NCBI GenBank assembly: GCA_052146895.1
Contig: JBKQLZ010000006.1
Span: 9,137-73,136 of the forward strand
Origin: Palsa-601 sp052146895
Lineage (GTDB): Bacteria; Actinomycetota; Acidimicrobiia; Acidimicrobiales; Bog-793
Direction: 5' to 3'
Length of the DNA: 64,000 nt
A model generated the notes under the pieces. It had not been told where the DNA came from. It saw nothing but the letters and a program-made list of their open reading frames with translations, and made no database searches. Numbering within the stretch: position 1 is the stretch's first letter; each line of letters starts with the position of its first letter. Shown one piece after another: positions 51,401 to 58,461 of this stretch. Position numbers and translations under genes: made by a program.

Positions 51401-52220
51401 GCTCGCGGGCCACGGTTTCATGGCAGTCGAAGACGTCGTATTCGTCGACGACAACTCGGGATTCGGAGCGACCGAATCGACCGCCTTCCTAACCCAGACC
51501 GACACCACGTTGAAGATCGTGCTCCCAGGCAACCTGCCGGGGGCCACGAACTTGGTCGCCTGCACCGAGACGGGATGTAGCAGCGAGAACTCGAGCCTGG
51601 ACTCGTTCGTCTTCGGCTATCCCGGTGCTCCCGTGATCTCGAAGATCTCCCCACCGTCCGGTCCAGCCGCTGGAAGCGCGTCGCTCAAGGACGGCGTCGA
51701 AATCTCCGGCACTTTGCTCGATTCTCCGGTCGCCGTGAAGTTCGGCAACACGGAAGCCACCGTCTTCGAGAACACGGGCGCCGTACCCGGAGGTGGGAAC
51801 GCGTACGAGATCCTCGTCGAGGCCCCGCCGGGCAAGGCGGGCACGACGGTGACGGTCGCAGTCGAGACTGCCGGCGGAGAGGCCACCGGTCACGGGTTCA
51901 GCAACACGAAGAGCTACACCTACAAGAAGAGCGCTCCTAGCGCTCCGACGTCGGTGACAGCGAAGGGTGGGAAGAAGGCGATCAGCTCGTCTTGGACGAC
52001 GCCTTCATCGAACGGCGGCTCGCCGATCACCGGCTACAAGGTCGAGCTGCTCTTGAAGGGCGACTTCCGCAAGCCCGCTCAGAAAGTGACGGTCTCGGCG
52101 TCCACTCACTCCTACGCCTTCACGGCGGTGGCGCCGGGGAAGTACACGGTCGCCGTGGCTGCCGTGAGCGCTCTCGGGACCGGCTACTTCGCAAGCTCGG
52201 CAGTGGTCGCAGCTACTTGA
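48420..52220 (+). CDS. Secreted S53 peptidase (kumamolisin/sedolisin) with IPT/TIG repeats
   Basis: A 1266-residue exported protease. A signal peptide (about 1-27) precedes a Pro-kumamolisin_activ propeptide (about 40-180). The catalytic domain (about 220-630) has Glu305 and Asp309 in GEAALDVED, Asp392 in AAGDDGSDD and Ser540 in GGTSSSTP, the full Ser-Glu-Asp set of family S53. These enzymes work at acid pH. Five IPT/TIG-like beta domains follow (about 640-1140; for example VSPSSGTNQGGTSVTITGNN) and a terminal fibronectin-III domain (TSVTAKGGKKAISSSWTTP). No LPXTG or transmembrane anchor, so it is released or held non-covalently. ATG 48420 is preferred to TTG 48402. Confidence 0.9.
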   Translation: MKLSRVIAGALPLFAILPASAALAASASTYGNRLAEIAARPSLPAHTVMIGNVRTSMEISGALGLRSRDQTGLARFLAEVTDRTSPEFHQYLTRSEFANRFGASESAVSAVTRVLRSDGLHPAVSSNRILVTFHGDAANIERAFRTGLADFRFSNGRTGWGTTSAARLPAGIARSVSGVVGLDDLVHMSSGIEKAPRVARGAVKASALPKASPGAPSACGSANAQADYGGVTADQLAHAYGVDGLYATGDLGGGQTVDIFELEPFLMSDIAAYDKCYFGTSETNSTHVSVTEVDGGAGTGPGFGEAALDVEDVSTIAPDAEIHVYEGPNTTFGSLDAYNAIATADNARVVSTSWGLCESAFQSGSPGTQEVESEIFAETAAQGQSVFAAAGDDGSDDCANQAPTPVANELSADDPGTQPYVTSVGGTTFTDITEPPTEQVWNDGNDWGAGGGGISDTWAEPSWQAEATVAGIANGAGTGEQPCSDDPSGVGTAYNLAGVDTTLPSGTPCRMVPDVTALADEFTGITSYWDGEMSTVGGTSSSTPLWAAMTADMDASSFCDGTTLGFVSPLLYDVASSSTSDYAHAFNDITVGNNDSLGVGDGTDFPAGTGYDLASGLGSPKITNPDGDPGLAQQACAMVQDSSNPPIVSTVSPSSGTNQGGTSVTITGNNFGTAAGGVYVGTQAATVVSWSSTSISIVTPTYNAPQGTVLPAGGTAPVTVVTTDPERSSSLNPTNSVFHYLGYAGGTTPVVDYVGPTAGNAAGGYAVDIVGSGFTGATRVTFGGVEATSQIDVNDSNITATVPAETGATACAFPSNSSVCQVEVRVTTPAGTSAEDTILPSYSGAIEFEPDEVIYYTPGTEVVAAASEFDYAPTPDVTSVTPKYGAEEGGSTEDIHGTGFNVLTYFWTDFGPVGPQSSQDFFNLSITPTDLFIVNSGDEFLSGPTTEPLAQAVTIVTAGGPYLVPSDLFALAGRPTVTSLSTHVGTTEGGGTLTLAGHGFMAVEDVVFVDDNSGFGATESTAFLTQTDTTLKIVLPGNLPGATNLVACTETGCSSENSSLDSFVFGYPGAPVISKISPPSGPAAGSASLKDGVEISGTLLDSPVAVKFGNTEATVFENTGAVPGGGNAYEILVEAPPGKAGTTVTVAVETAGGEATGHGFSNTKSYTYKKSAPSAPTSVTAKGGKKAISSSWTTPSSNGGSPITGYKVELLLKGDFRKPAQKVTVSASTHSYAFTAVAPGKYTVAVAAVSALGTGYFASSAVVAAT

Positions 52221-52234
52221 AGCGGTCGCGCTCT

Positions 52235-52253
52235 GCCCGGCTCAACACCGGGC
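52235..52253 (+). terminator. Short hairpin after the S53 gene
   Basis: GCCCGG and CCGGGC form a 6-bp stem with a 7-nt loop, 15 bp after the peptidase stop. No U-tract. It could terminate the peptidase mRNA. Confidence 0.4.
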
Positions 52254-52313
52254 TCTGGCGCGGCGAGGTACGCTTGCGCCCGTGGTTGACCGACTGACTC
52301 AGCGATTTGCATG

Positions 52314-52398
52314 CCTCCCGGCCCATCCTTGGCTGCCGGGGGACGCTTCGACGCAGTAAGTCGGCGACTCCGCTCAGGCGAGCTCTCGGGCCGGGAGG
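52314..52398 (+). promoter_or_regulatory. Structured leader of the PheRS-like gene
   Basis: CCTCCCGGCCC at 52314-52324 is exactly complementary to GGGCCGGGAGG at 52388-52398, an 11-bp stem enclosing 63 nt that can fold further. The right arm can also pair with CCCCC at 52403-52407, giving an alternative hairpin. No T-box AGGGTGGNACC element is present. It may be an attenuator or a novel RNA element. Confidence 0.4.
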
Positions 52399-52443
52399 GT
52401 TTCCCCCACCCAAGTCCAGCCCACCTGAGAGCAAGGAGTCACC

Positions 52444-53625
52444 ATGTCTGTTTCACCGTCTGTTTCACCGTCATACCTCACGCCTGACCAGCTGCGGCGT
52501 GACCAGGCAATTCGCGACCTGTCAGATCCGGCCCATGGCGCCCACGCGCTCCAGCTGCTCGTCGAGAGCGCCGTGGAGCGGCTCGTGAACGCCTGGAACT
52601 GCCAAGTCCGCTGGTGCCGCGGGCCCCGGGTGGTGCCCGTGGCGGACAACTACGACCGGCTGGGTTTCGCAGCTGACGCGATAAGTCGCGAGACCCGTTA
52701 CACGCGCTACGTCGACCCGGGTCACGTGCTGCGTAGCCACTCGAGTGCGATGGTCCCTCGAGCGCTGCGCGAGCTCGCCGCCTCGCCCTTCGACGACGTC
52801 CTGCTCACCTGCCCTGGCATCGTCTTCCGCCGGGACGCCATCGGCTGGCAGCACACCGGCACGCCGCAGCAGCTCGACCTCTGGCGGATCACCCGGGAGC
52901 CGATGGGGGACGGTGACATGGACGACATGATCTCGTCTCTTCTCCAAGTGCTCGCTCCGGGCCGCGTTCATCGAGAGGAGGCACGGGTGCATCCGTACAC
53001 CCTCAACGGTCGCCAGATCGACGTCTTGTGGGACGACCGCTGGGTGGAGGTGTGGGAATGCGGAATTGCACACCCAGCCGTCCTCGAAGCCGCCGGCCTC
53101 GCGGGTTGGCACGGGCTCGCCCTCGGGATGGGCCTCGATCGGCTCCTAATGCTGACCAAGGGCATTCCCGACATCCGGCTCCTCCGCTCGACCGACCCGC
53201 GAGTGAGCCGTCAGATGCTCGATCTCTCCCCGTACCGACCGGTGTCCTCGATGCCGCCGGTCAAGCGTGACCTGTCCATCGCCGTCGCTGCGGACGAGGA
53301 CGAGGAGACCCTTGGTGACCGAGTCCGCGACGCGCTCGGCGACGATGCCTCCAGCGTCGAAGAGGTAGCTGTCCTCTCAGCCACGCCGTACTGCGATCTG
53401 GCTCAGCCGGCACGCGCGCGCCTCGGGGCGCTCCCCGGGCAGAAGAACGTTCTTGTCCGGGTGGTGCTGCGTGCTCTGACCGATACGCTCACCGACGGTC
53501 GGGCAAACGAACTGAGAGACCGTGTCTACGCGGCGCTACATCAAGGCGCGGCTTTCCAGTGGGCCGTCACCCACGCAGCGACCGAGCCTCACTCAGCCGG
53601 CCGGGAACCTAGCCTTGAGCTGTGA
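52444..53625 (+). CDS. Single-chain PheRS-like protein: class II core plus FDX-ACB domain
   Basis: A 393-residue protein. Residues about 40-270 resemble the PheRS alpha catalytic core (motif 2-like WQHTGTPQQLDLWRI and motif 3-like LALGMGLDRLLMLTKGIPDIRLL). Residues about 275-380 match an FDX-ACB (B8-like) anticodon-binding domain: PPVKRDLSIAV through LTDTLTDGRANEL. The normal N-terminal coiled coil and a separate beta subunit are absent. This layout is like mitochondrial PheRS, which is monomeric. GTG/ATG 52444 follows AGCAAGGAGTCACC. The main PheS/PheT pair is not in this window, so this may be a paralogue with another amino-acid or moonlighting role. Confidence 0.75.
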   Translation: MSVSPSVSPSYLTPDQLRRDQAIRDLSDPAHGAHALQLLVESAVERLVNAWNCQVRWCRGPRVVPVADNYDRLGFAADAISRETRYTRYVDPGHVLRSHSSAMVPRALRELAASPFDDVLLTCPGIVFRRDAIGWQHTGTPQQLDLWRITREPMGDGDMDDMISSLLQVLAPGRVHREEARVHPYTLNGRQIDVLWDDRWVEVWECGIAHPAVLEAAGLAGWHGLALGMGLDRLLMLTKGIPDIRLLRSTDPRVSRQMLDLSPYRPVSSMPPVKRDLSIAVAADEDEETLGDRVRDALGDDASSVEEVAVLSATPYCDLAQPARARLGALPGQKNVLVRVVLRALTDTLTDGRANELRDRVYAALHQGAAFQWAVTHAATEPHSAGREPSLEL

Positions 53626-54197
53626 CACCTCCGAACGAAGTGATCCTCGACTCTCTACAAAGACGCCTACGTGCGATGCACTCGCTCTGGTACGAGGCAG
53701 TCGACACAATGGACGCCGAGCAGGTCAACCATGTGGAGCGTGAGCCGGTCCTCCCGATCGCGTTCTCGCTGTTCCACCTCGCGCAGATCGAGGACGGCTC
53801 GGTCACGATGCTCGGCGGGCCGCCCCTCGTCTACGACCAAGCCTGGGCGGATCGGATGGGCCTCGCCATCGCCGATCACGGCAAGCACCGCACCGTCGAG
53901 GAGATGGTGGGCCAGCGGATCGGCAACTACGAAGGCTTCCGCGAGTACCAGCGGCTCGTCTTCGACAAGACGGAGGCCTGGTTGAGCTCGGTCGACCCCG
54001 AGTCGCTGACCGACGTCGTTGTCGCTCGCCCCTTCCCGCCGCAGATCGCGTCCACGTTCAGCGCGCGGGTTGCGGGGGACGAAGGGATCACCCGCCTCGA
54101 TGGAATCGAATGCTGGATCTATCAGCACGGCCTGCGCCACATGGGAGAGATCGAGCATGCCCGAGCGCTCGTCGGATTGCAGGGCATGACGTCCTGA
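53622..54197 (+). CDS. DinB-like metalloprotein
   Basis: A 191-residue four-helix-bundle protein. The first helix region LRAMHSLWYEAVDTMDAEQVNHV, LPIAFSLFHLAQIEDGSV and the C-terminal LRHMGEIEHARAL fit the DinB/YfiT superfamily, with the three histidines (or His-Asp) that bind a divalent metal. Members are thiol-dependent transferases or of unknown role. The start GTG overlaps the PheRS-like stop (GTGA), indicating co-translation. Confidence 0.8.
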   Translation: MTPPNEVILDSLQRRLRAMHSLWYEAVDTMDAEQVNHVEREPVLPIAFSLFHLAQIEDGSVTMLGGPPLVYDQAWADRMGLAIADHGKHRTVEEMVGQRIGNYEGFREYQRLVFDKTEAWLSSVDPESLTDVVVARPFPPQIASTFSARVAGDEGITRLDGIECWIYQHGLRHMGEIEHARALVGLQGMTS

Positions 54198-54240
54198 GGA
54201 TTGACCCATTGGCGCCTGGTAGATAGGTACGGTTTAGGTC

Positions 54241-54648
54241 ATGGCGAACAGGCGCAGGCGAAGCACGTCGGGCCGCCCGGCGGTGATCGCGCTCCTCGTC
54301 TGTATCGGCTTGGTTATCGGGCTCGCTGCGGCATTTGCAGCCAACAAGTCCCAATCGAGCGCTCCGCCATCTCCCGTCACCGCGAAAGCGGTCGTCGTGG
54401 CAACCCTCAAGCCGGACGTATCGAGCGCGGAGGCGACCGCGATGTCCAACCATTACCTGACTTTTGCGGGCGTCGCCGCTGTGCAGGCAGTGGGCACTTC
54501 CTCCGAGGAGTTCTTCATGGCCCAAACTGCGACGACCTTGCAGATCGATGCCGTCGAGTCCGCTCTGCAATTCGATCCGTCGGTCGCTCACGTGAGCCTC
54601 GAAGGCCCGAGGACATGCGAGAAGACCTGCCTCCGAAGTAGCCGATGA
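54241..54648 (+). CDS. Membrane-anchored protein with FtsX-ECD-like domain
   Basis: A 135-residue type II membrane protein: a basic N-terminus, helix VIALLVCIGLVIGLAAAFAA, then a soluble domain of about 85 residues outside the membrane. That domain (VVVATLKPDVSSAEATAMSNHYL and FAGVAAVQAVGTSSEEFF) resembles the small alpha/beta fold of the FtsX extracellular domain. Two cysteines near the end (TCEKTC) may form a disulfide. It overlaps the next gene by 4 nt. Function unknown. Confidence 0.6.
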   Translation: MANRRRRSTSGRPAVIALLVCIGLVIGLAAAFAANKSQSSAPPSPVTAKAVVVATLKPDVSSAEATAMSNHYLTFAGVAAVQAVGTSSEEFFMAQTATTLQIDAVESALQFDPSVAHVSLEGPRTCEKTCLRSSR

Positions 54649-55121
54649 CGACCGAGAGGATCCGGTCTCGGCCACTCCAGGTACTCGCGGCTATCTGGAT
54701 CGCCCTGTCCCTCATCCCGATAGGGATCTGTGTCAACGCCATGATCGGCGCGACGGCGGCGGTGACGCTCGTAGCGCTCTCAGTGCTGGCTGTGAACGTC
54801 ATCATCGGGATCGTTCTCGTCCGGCTCGCCCGCACTGGAATCGATCTCGACTCGAGAGGCGTCGTCGTGAGGAACCTGATGCAGACCGAGCGCGTGCGCT
54901 GGGCGGAGATCTCGGGCGTCGGGCGCGACAGGGTCGAGGGCTTGCCAGAGGCGGCTCGTTCCGACCAGCCCGTCCGGATCCACCGGTATGCCGGGTCGGA
55001 CGTCGTCGTGGGTGGTCTCCTCGTCACGAAGTCGGAGAAGAGCCGACGCGCCATCGAGGCGCTCGTGGTCTACCTGAACCAGCGACTCGAAGCGTCTCGC
55101 TCCGCCCTCGGGCCGACGTGA
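54645..55121 (+). CDS. Membrane protein with PH-like domain
   Basis: A 158-residue protein. Two hydrophobic helices (about 14-30 and 36-58) are followed by a soluble domain with GIDLDSRGVVVRNLMQTERVRWAEISGV, the pattern of bacterial PH-like (bPH6) domains of actinobacterial membrane proteins. Coupled to the upstream gene by ATGA. It ends 4 bp before the convergent pilin operon. Confidence 0.7.
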   Translation: MTTERIRSRPLQVLAAIWIALSLIPIGICVNAMIGATAAVTLVALSVLAVNVIIGIVLVRLARTGIDLDSRGVVVRNLMQTERVRWAEISGVGRDRVEGLPEAARSDQPVRIHRYAGSDVVVGGLLVTKSEKSRRAIEALVVYLNQRLEASRSALGPT

Positions 55122-55125
55122 GCCA

Positions 55126-55947
55126 TTAGGTGATCGCAGCCTCGTCGGGGCACGCCGTCGTCGACGAAGCGCTCGTGGTAGTCGTCGTCGTATCCGCGTT
55201 CGGCAGATAGATGGTGGTGCGCCAGGTGGAGATCTGGTTGCCCGAGTACCCGGCCGTGCGGGGCCCCGTCTGGAACCCGACAGAGATGTTGACGCTGTCG
55301 ATGTCGAACAAGGCGCAGGCAGGCACCGTGCCGTTGTCACTACCGCTGGCTCCGAGTTGGTTCCCGAGCGAGTCGAAGTACTCGAACGAGTAGGTGTTCG
55401 TACTCGTCACGTTTGTTGGAGCGATCGAGTCTGTCGCCTCGATCGTGGAAGATTTACCGGACGGATTGGTCACGACGACGGCGAACACCCACGGATTGTG
55501 CCCCGTTGGAGGCGTGCCGCAAGAGGGGACTTTGCTGACGAGCGAGCCGAAGCAGGCCGTGAGCGTATCTGTCTCCGCTGCACCGTACGTGCCGGGGTAG
55601 GTGGTGCCGGCAATGGTTCCCGTGTTGTCGTCGATGCCCGAGTACGTGGTCATCGTGAAAGACGTTGCGCCTGCTGCCGTCAGACCTACGGCCGCGTGGA
55701 GGAAGGGCGTCACGGCTTCGGACGCGATCTGTTCCTGCTGAAGCGAGTACTCCGTCCCGAGCACCGAGGACGACGACTTCTCGAGCAGGACAACCGCAGC
55801 TGCGCTGAGAGCCATGATGATCGAGATCACGAGGAGCGTGACGAGCATCTCAGTCAGCGAGAAGCCGCTGTCGTCGCCTACTGCGCGCTTGCGGGTGGCT
55901 GCCAGCGCGATCCGAAACGGAGCTCGGACGGTGCCTTGACGATGCAT
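55126..55947 (-). CDS. Minor pilin, PilW-like
   Basis: A 273-residue prepilin. A long positively charged leader precedes GDDSGFSLTEMLVTLLVISI, where the G|F cleavage site and Glu+5 are intact, followed by the hydrophobic helix. The rest is a beta-rich globular domain with a Thr/Ser tail. ATG 55947 has GAGAGGCGGGAGC upstream. Third gene of the PilV-PilX-PilW operon; processed by the peptidase encoded at 60312. Confidence 0.85.
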   Translation of the reverse strand: MHRQGTVRAPFRIALAATRKRAVGDDSGFSLTEMLVTLLVISIIMALSAAAVVLLEKSSSSVLGTEYSLQQEQIASEAVTPFLHAAVGLTAAGATSFTMTTYSGIDDNTGTIAGTTYPGTYGAAETDTLTACFGSLVSKVPSCGTPPTGHNPWVFAVVVTNPSGKSSTIEATDSIAPTNVTSTNTYSFEYFDSLGNQLGASGSDNGTVPACALFDIDSVNISVGFQTGPRTAGYSGNQISTWRTTIYLPNADTTTTTTSASSTTACPDEAAIT

Positions 55948-55958
55948 GCTCCCGCCTC

Positions 55959-58436
55959 TCAGCTTGCGTTCGAGCACTTAGGTGTCGTGCTCGCCGACAG
56001 GTTTACGCCACCGCAGTTGACCCAGCCTGCTGGGAACCAGTTGTCTGCGGACGCCGTGACGGCATCTGGTGGTGCCAGATAAGCGAGGCGAGTGTCATAA
56101 GTGAACTGTTTTGTATATCCAGTGACACCACTGTTGGCGAAAGGCCCTCGATACTCGGCTACGTCGGAACCGTTGAGGTACATACCACCCAACTGAGCCC
56201 CCACGTTGTAATTCTGGATCCCGAACGAGCCGTTGAGCGCAATTAACAGTGCGTCTACGACAGCCCCTGTACCAACCGTTCCGGTGTCACACGTCGGCGT
56301 AACATCGGCCATGGTGTCGGTTGCGGTCGTGCCGTTGTTCGCACACTGGGAGTCGTTCGTACAGGTCTCGCTCGTGCCGGAGCCTGAACAGGTGCCAGCC
56401 TGCACGGGGTGCGAGAACAGAATGTCGCCGTTGGCGTACAGCCCGAGCAGGTCGGGCGTGGTCTCGCTCGCGCATGCTGCAGGCAGCCCGTTGAGCGGGC
56501 TCTGAAGCGTCCCGCCGGTGTCAGCGCAGCTGTATGTCAGGTCCCGGGTGATGTAGATGTTGTTGTCCGCACCGATTGTCAGCTCGCCGTTGAGCTCTCC
56601 CTCCACGAACAGTGTCCCGCCAGTGCAATCCGAACTGTCCGGCAGCGCTGTGGGCTGCTCCGGGTTCAAGAAGCATGTCGTGCCTGCTCCGGTATTGCCG
56701 TCGGTCGGGGAGACAGACGAGGCGGAGTTGAGCGTGTCCAGTGTCGTCGGGCTCCAGTAGTTCGGGTCGGTAGTGCTCGATGGGACATTCTGCACGTAGA
56801 CGACTCCGTCGGTGGGCATGGGAATGTCCGTGATCAACGGGTTCGTCGGTGAGAACGTACCGTTGCCGCCACAGTGGGTCCCCGCGCCGGAGTAGTCGGT
56901 CTTCTTGGAGAGGGGGCTCCAGACGTCCATGTATTCGGCGCCTGCCTTATACACGAGCTCGATCATCGTCGGTCCGGTGTAGAGGCACCCGAACGTGGGG
57001 GTCGTGGCGCTGTTCACACCGTCAGCCCAGCCCTCCAACGCGTCATCGAACTGTGGAAGTACTTCGTTCTGGTCGAGCTGCACAGGGCCGTGCGCGAGCG
57101 CGGGTACTCCCGCGCCCGAGCCGGTGCAGTTGATCTGGTCGATCGTGAACCCCGCGGGCACCCACTCTCCCGCCTCGGCTCCGGTTCCCTTCTCGCTTCC
57201 AGGCCACTCGTACTTGAAAGCGATGTCGTTGGGCGTCGAAGTCAGGAGCGAGTACGGCGACCCGTTGAACGCCGGGTCTCCGCCCGCGTCGCACATGTGG
57301 AGCTCGTCCTTGCTGAAAACGGGCCCGGAAAAGCTCTCGCCACCGATGAAGTCGTAAGGGGTGGCGCACGGAGAGGCGGGAATCGTCAAGGTCTCGCTCT
57401 CACCCGTTGCGGGTGTGAAGGTGTACGTCAAGGCAGCTTGCGTGAAGCCCGCGGACTCGGTCGACGGGTTGCCGGTTCCCCCGGAGAGCTTGTTGGCGGC
57501 TGGAGGAATCCCGTAATACGGGCCGTAGTACGGGTACTGGTACGAGAAGTCCGTCTGCCCGGCGATGGCGGCCGATGGCGACTGACTGCCGAGAGAGTCG
57601 ATGAAGTTGTTCTCCTGATAGCCCTCGTAGCCGCACAGCGCCGTATTGAGATAGACGTTGTCCACCGTCACCGGCACATCCGCGTCGCTCGTGTAGGTGT
57701 AGTTGATGAGCACTTGCGATTCTGGAGACGAGCTCGTCGTAGTGACGCCGTTGTCGGTGAGCGACTCGCTCACGTTGGGATCGGCGATCGCTGTCGAGCT
57801 AGAGGTGGTGGCGGGGTAGCTCGGATCGAGCACCTCGGTGTCGGAGTAATACGCGTTCTGCAGGTAGGTCGAGTACTTCTTGAAGGCGATCACTGCCGAT
57901 TCGAAAATGTAGTGTTTCGCGATCCCGGCGCGCCCGGTGATCGTCGCCAGCACCTCGTTCGGGAACGTGTCGGCAGCCGCGGTGCTCCCGAGGAAGCTTG
58001 AGTTCGCCTGAACGTGGAATGCCTCGCACGGGGTGGTGCATTGCTGCCCGGCCGAACCTTGGACACAGATCTGCTCCCACCCGTTACCCGCCGCATCGGC
58101 ACAGAGTCCCCCGGAGATCGTGTTGGTGCCCATGGAGGGGTTGGCGGGGTCGACCGGGTCGGTCGTGCCGTACGTGTAGTAGGTGGGGTCGTGGTTCAGG
58201 TCGTTGCGGTAGTTCTGGACGCCCGCCTCGAGAGCCGCGTATGCCGCGTGCTCGGAACTGGCGACGCTCACGAAGGGCAGCTCCTGAGTGACCGATGCGA
58301 CTAGGCCGGCACCAAGGGAAGCGAGCAAGAACACGACAACCAGTACGAGCAGGAGAGCCTGGCCTCCCTCGCCCCGGTCACGGATGACCGCGTGCCGAAC
58401 TCGCTTAAAGGCCTTAACTGTGATCAAGCGACTCAT
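55959..58436 (-). CDS. Very large PilX-like pilus-assembly protein
   Basis: An 825-residue protein, far larger than usual PilX proteins (150-250 aa). The N-terminus RDRGEGGQALLLVLVVVFLLASL is the PilX/GspK-like membrane anchor without the usual Glu+5. The remaining about 780 residues are Ser/Thr/Gly-rich with many Cys and Asn, probably a beta-solenoid or adhesin-like extracellular part. ATG 58436 follows GGGAGCAGAAG. It sits between PilV-like and PilW-like genes with gaps of 25 and 11 bp. It could be a pilus-tip adhesin. Confidence 0.8.
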   Translation of the reverse strand: MSRLITVKAFKRVRHAVIRDRGEGGQALLLVLVVVFLLASLGAGLVASVTQELPFVSVASSEHAAYAALEAGVQNYRNDLNHDPTYYTYGTTDPVDPANPSMGTNTISGGLCADAAGNGWEQICVQGSAGQQCTTPCEAFHVQANSSFLGSTAAADTFPNEVLATITGRAGIAKHYIFESAVIAFKKYSTYLQNAYYSDTEVLDPSYPATTSSSTAIADPNVSESLTDNGVTTTSSSPESQVLINYTYTSDADVPVTVDNVYLNTALCGYEGYQENNFIDSLGSQSPSAAIAGQTDFSYQYPYYGPYYGIPPAANKLSGGTGNPSTESAGFTQAALTYTFTPATGESETLTIPASPCATPYDFIGGESFSGPVFSKDELHMCDAGGDPAFNGSPYSLLTSTPNDIAFKYEWPGSEKGTGAEAGEWVPAGFTIDQINCTGSGAGVPALAHGPVQLDQNEVLPQFDDALEGWADGVNSATTPTFGCLYTGPTMIELVYKAGAEYMDVWSPLSKKTDYSGAGTHCGGNGTFSPTNPLITDIPMPTDGVVYVQNVPSSTTDPNYWSPTTLDTLNSASSVSPTDGNTGAGTTCFLNPEQPTALPDSSDCTGGTLFVEGELNGELTIGADNNIYITRDLTYSCADTGGTLQSPLNGLPAACASETTPDLLGLYANGDILFSHPVQAGTCSGSGTSETCTNDSQCANNGTTATDTMADVTPTCDTGTVGTGAVVDALLIALNGSFGIQNYNVGAQLGGMYLNGSDVAEYRGPFANSGVTGYTKQFTYDTRLAYLAPPDAVTASADNWFPAGWVNCGGVNLSASTTPKCSNAS

Positions 58437-58461
58437 CTTCTGCTCCCTCGGGCAGGTCCCA

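Noticed and set aside
52221..52443. T-box riboswitch before the PheRS-like gene
   Set aside because: No AGGGTGGNACC antiterminator motif or specifier loop could be found; only an inverted repeat is supported.
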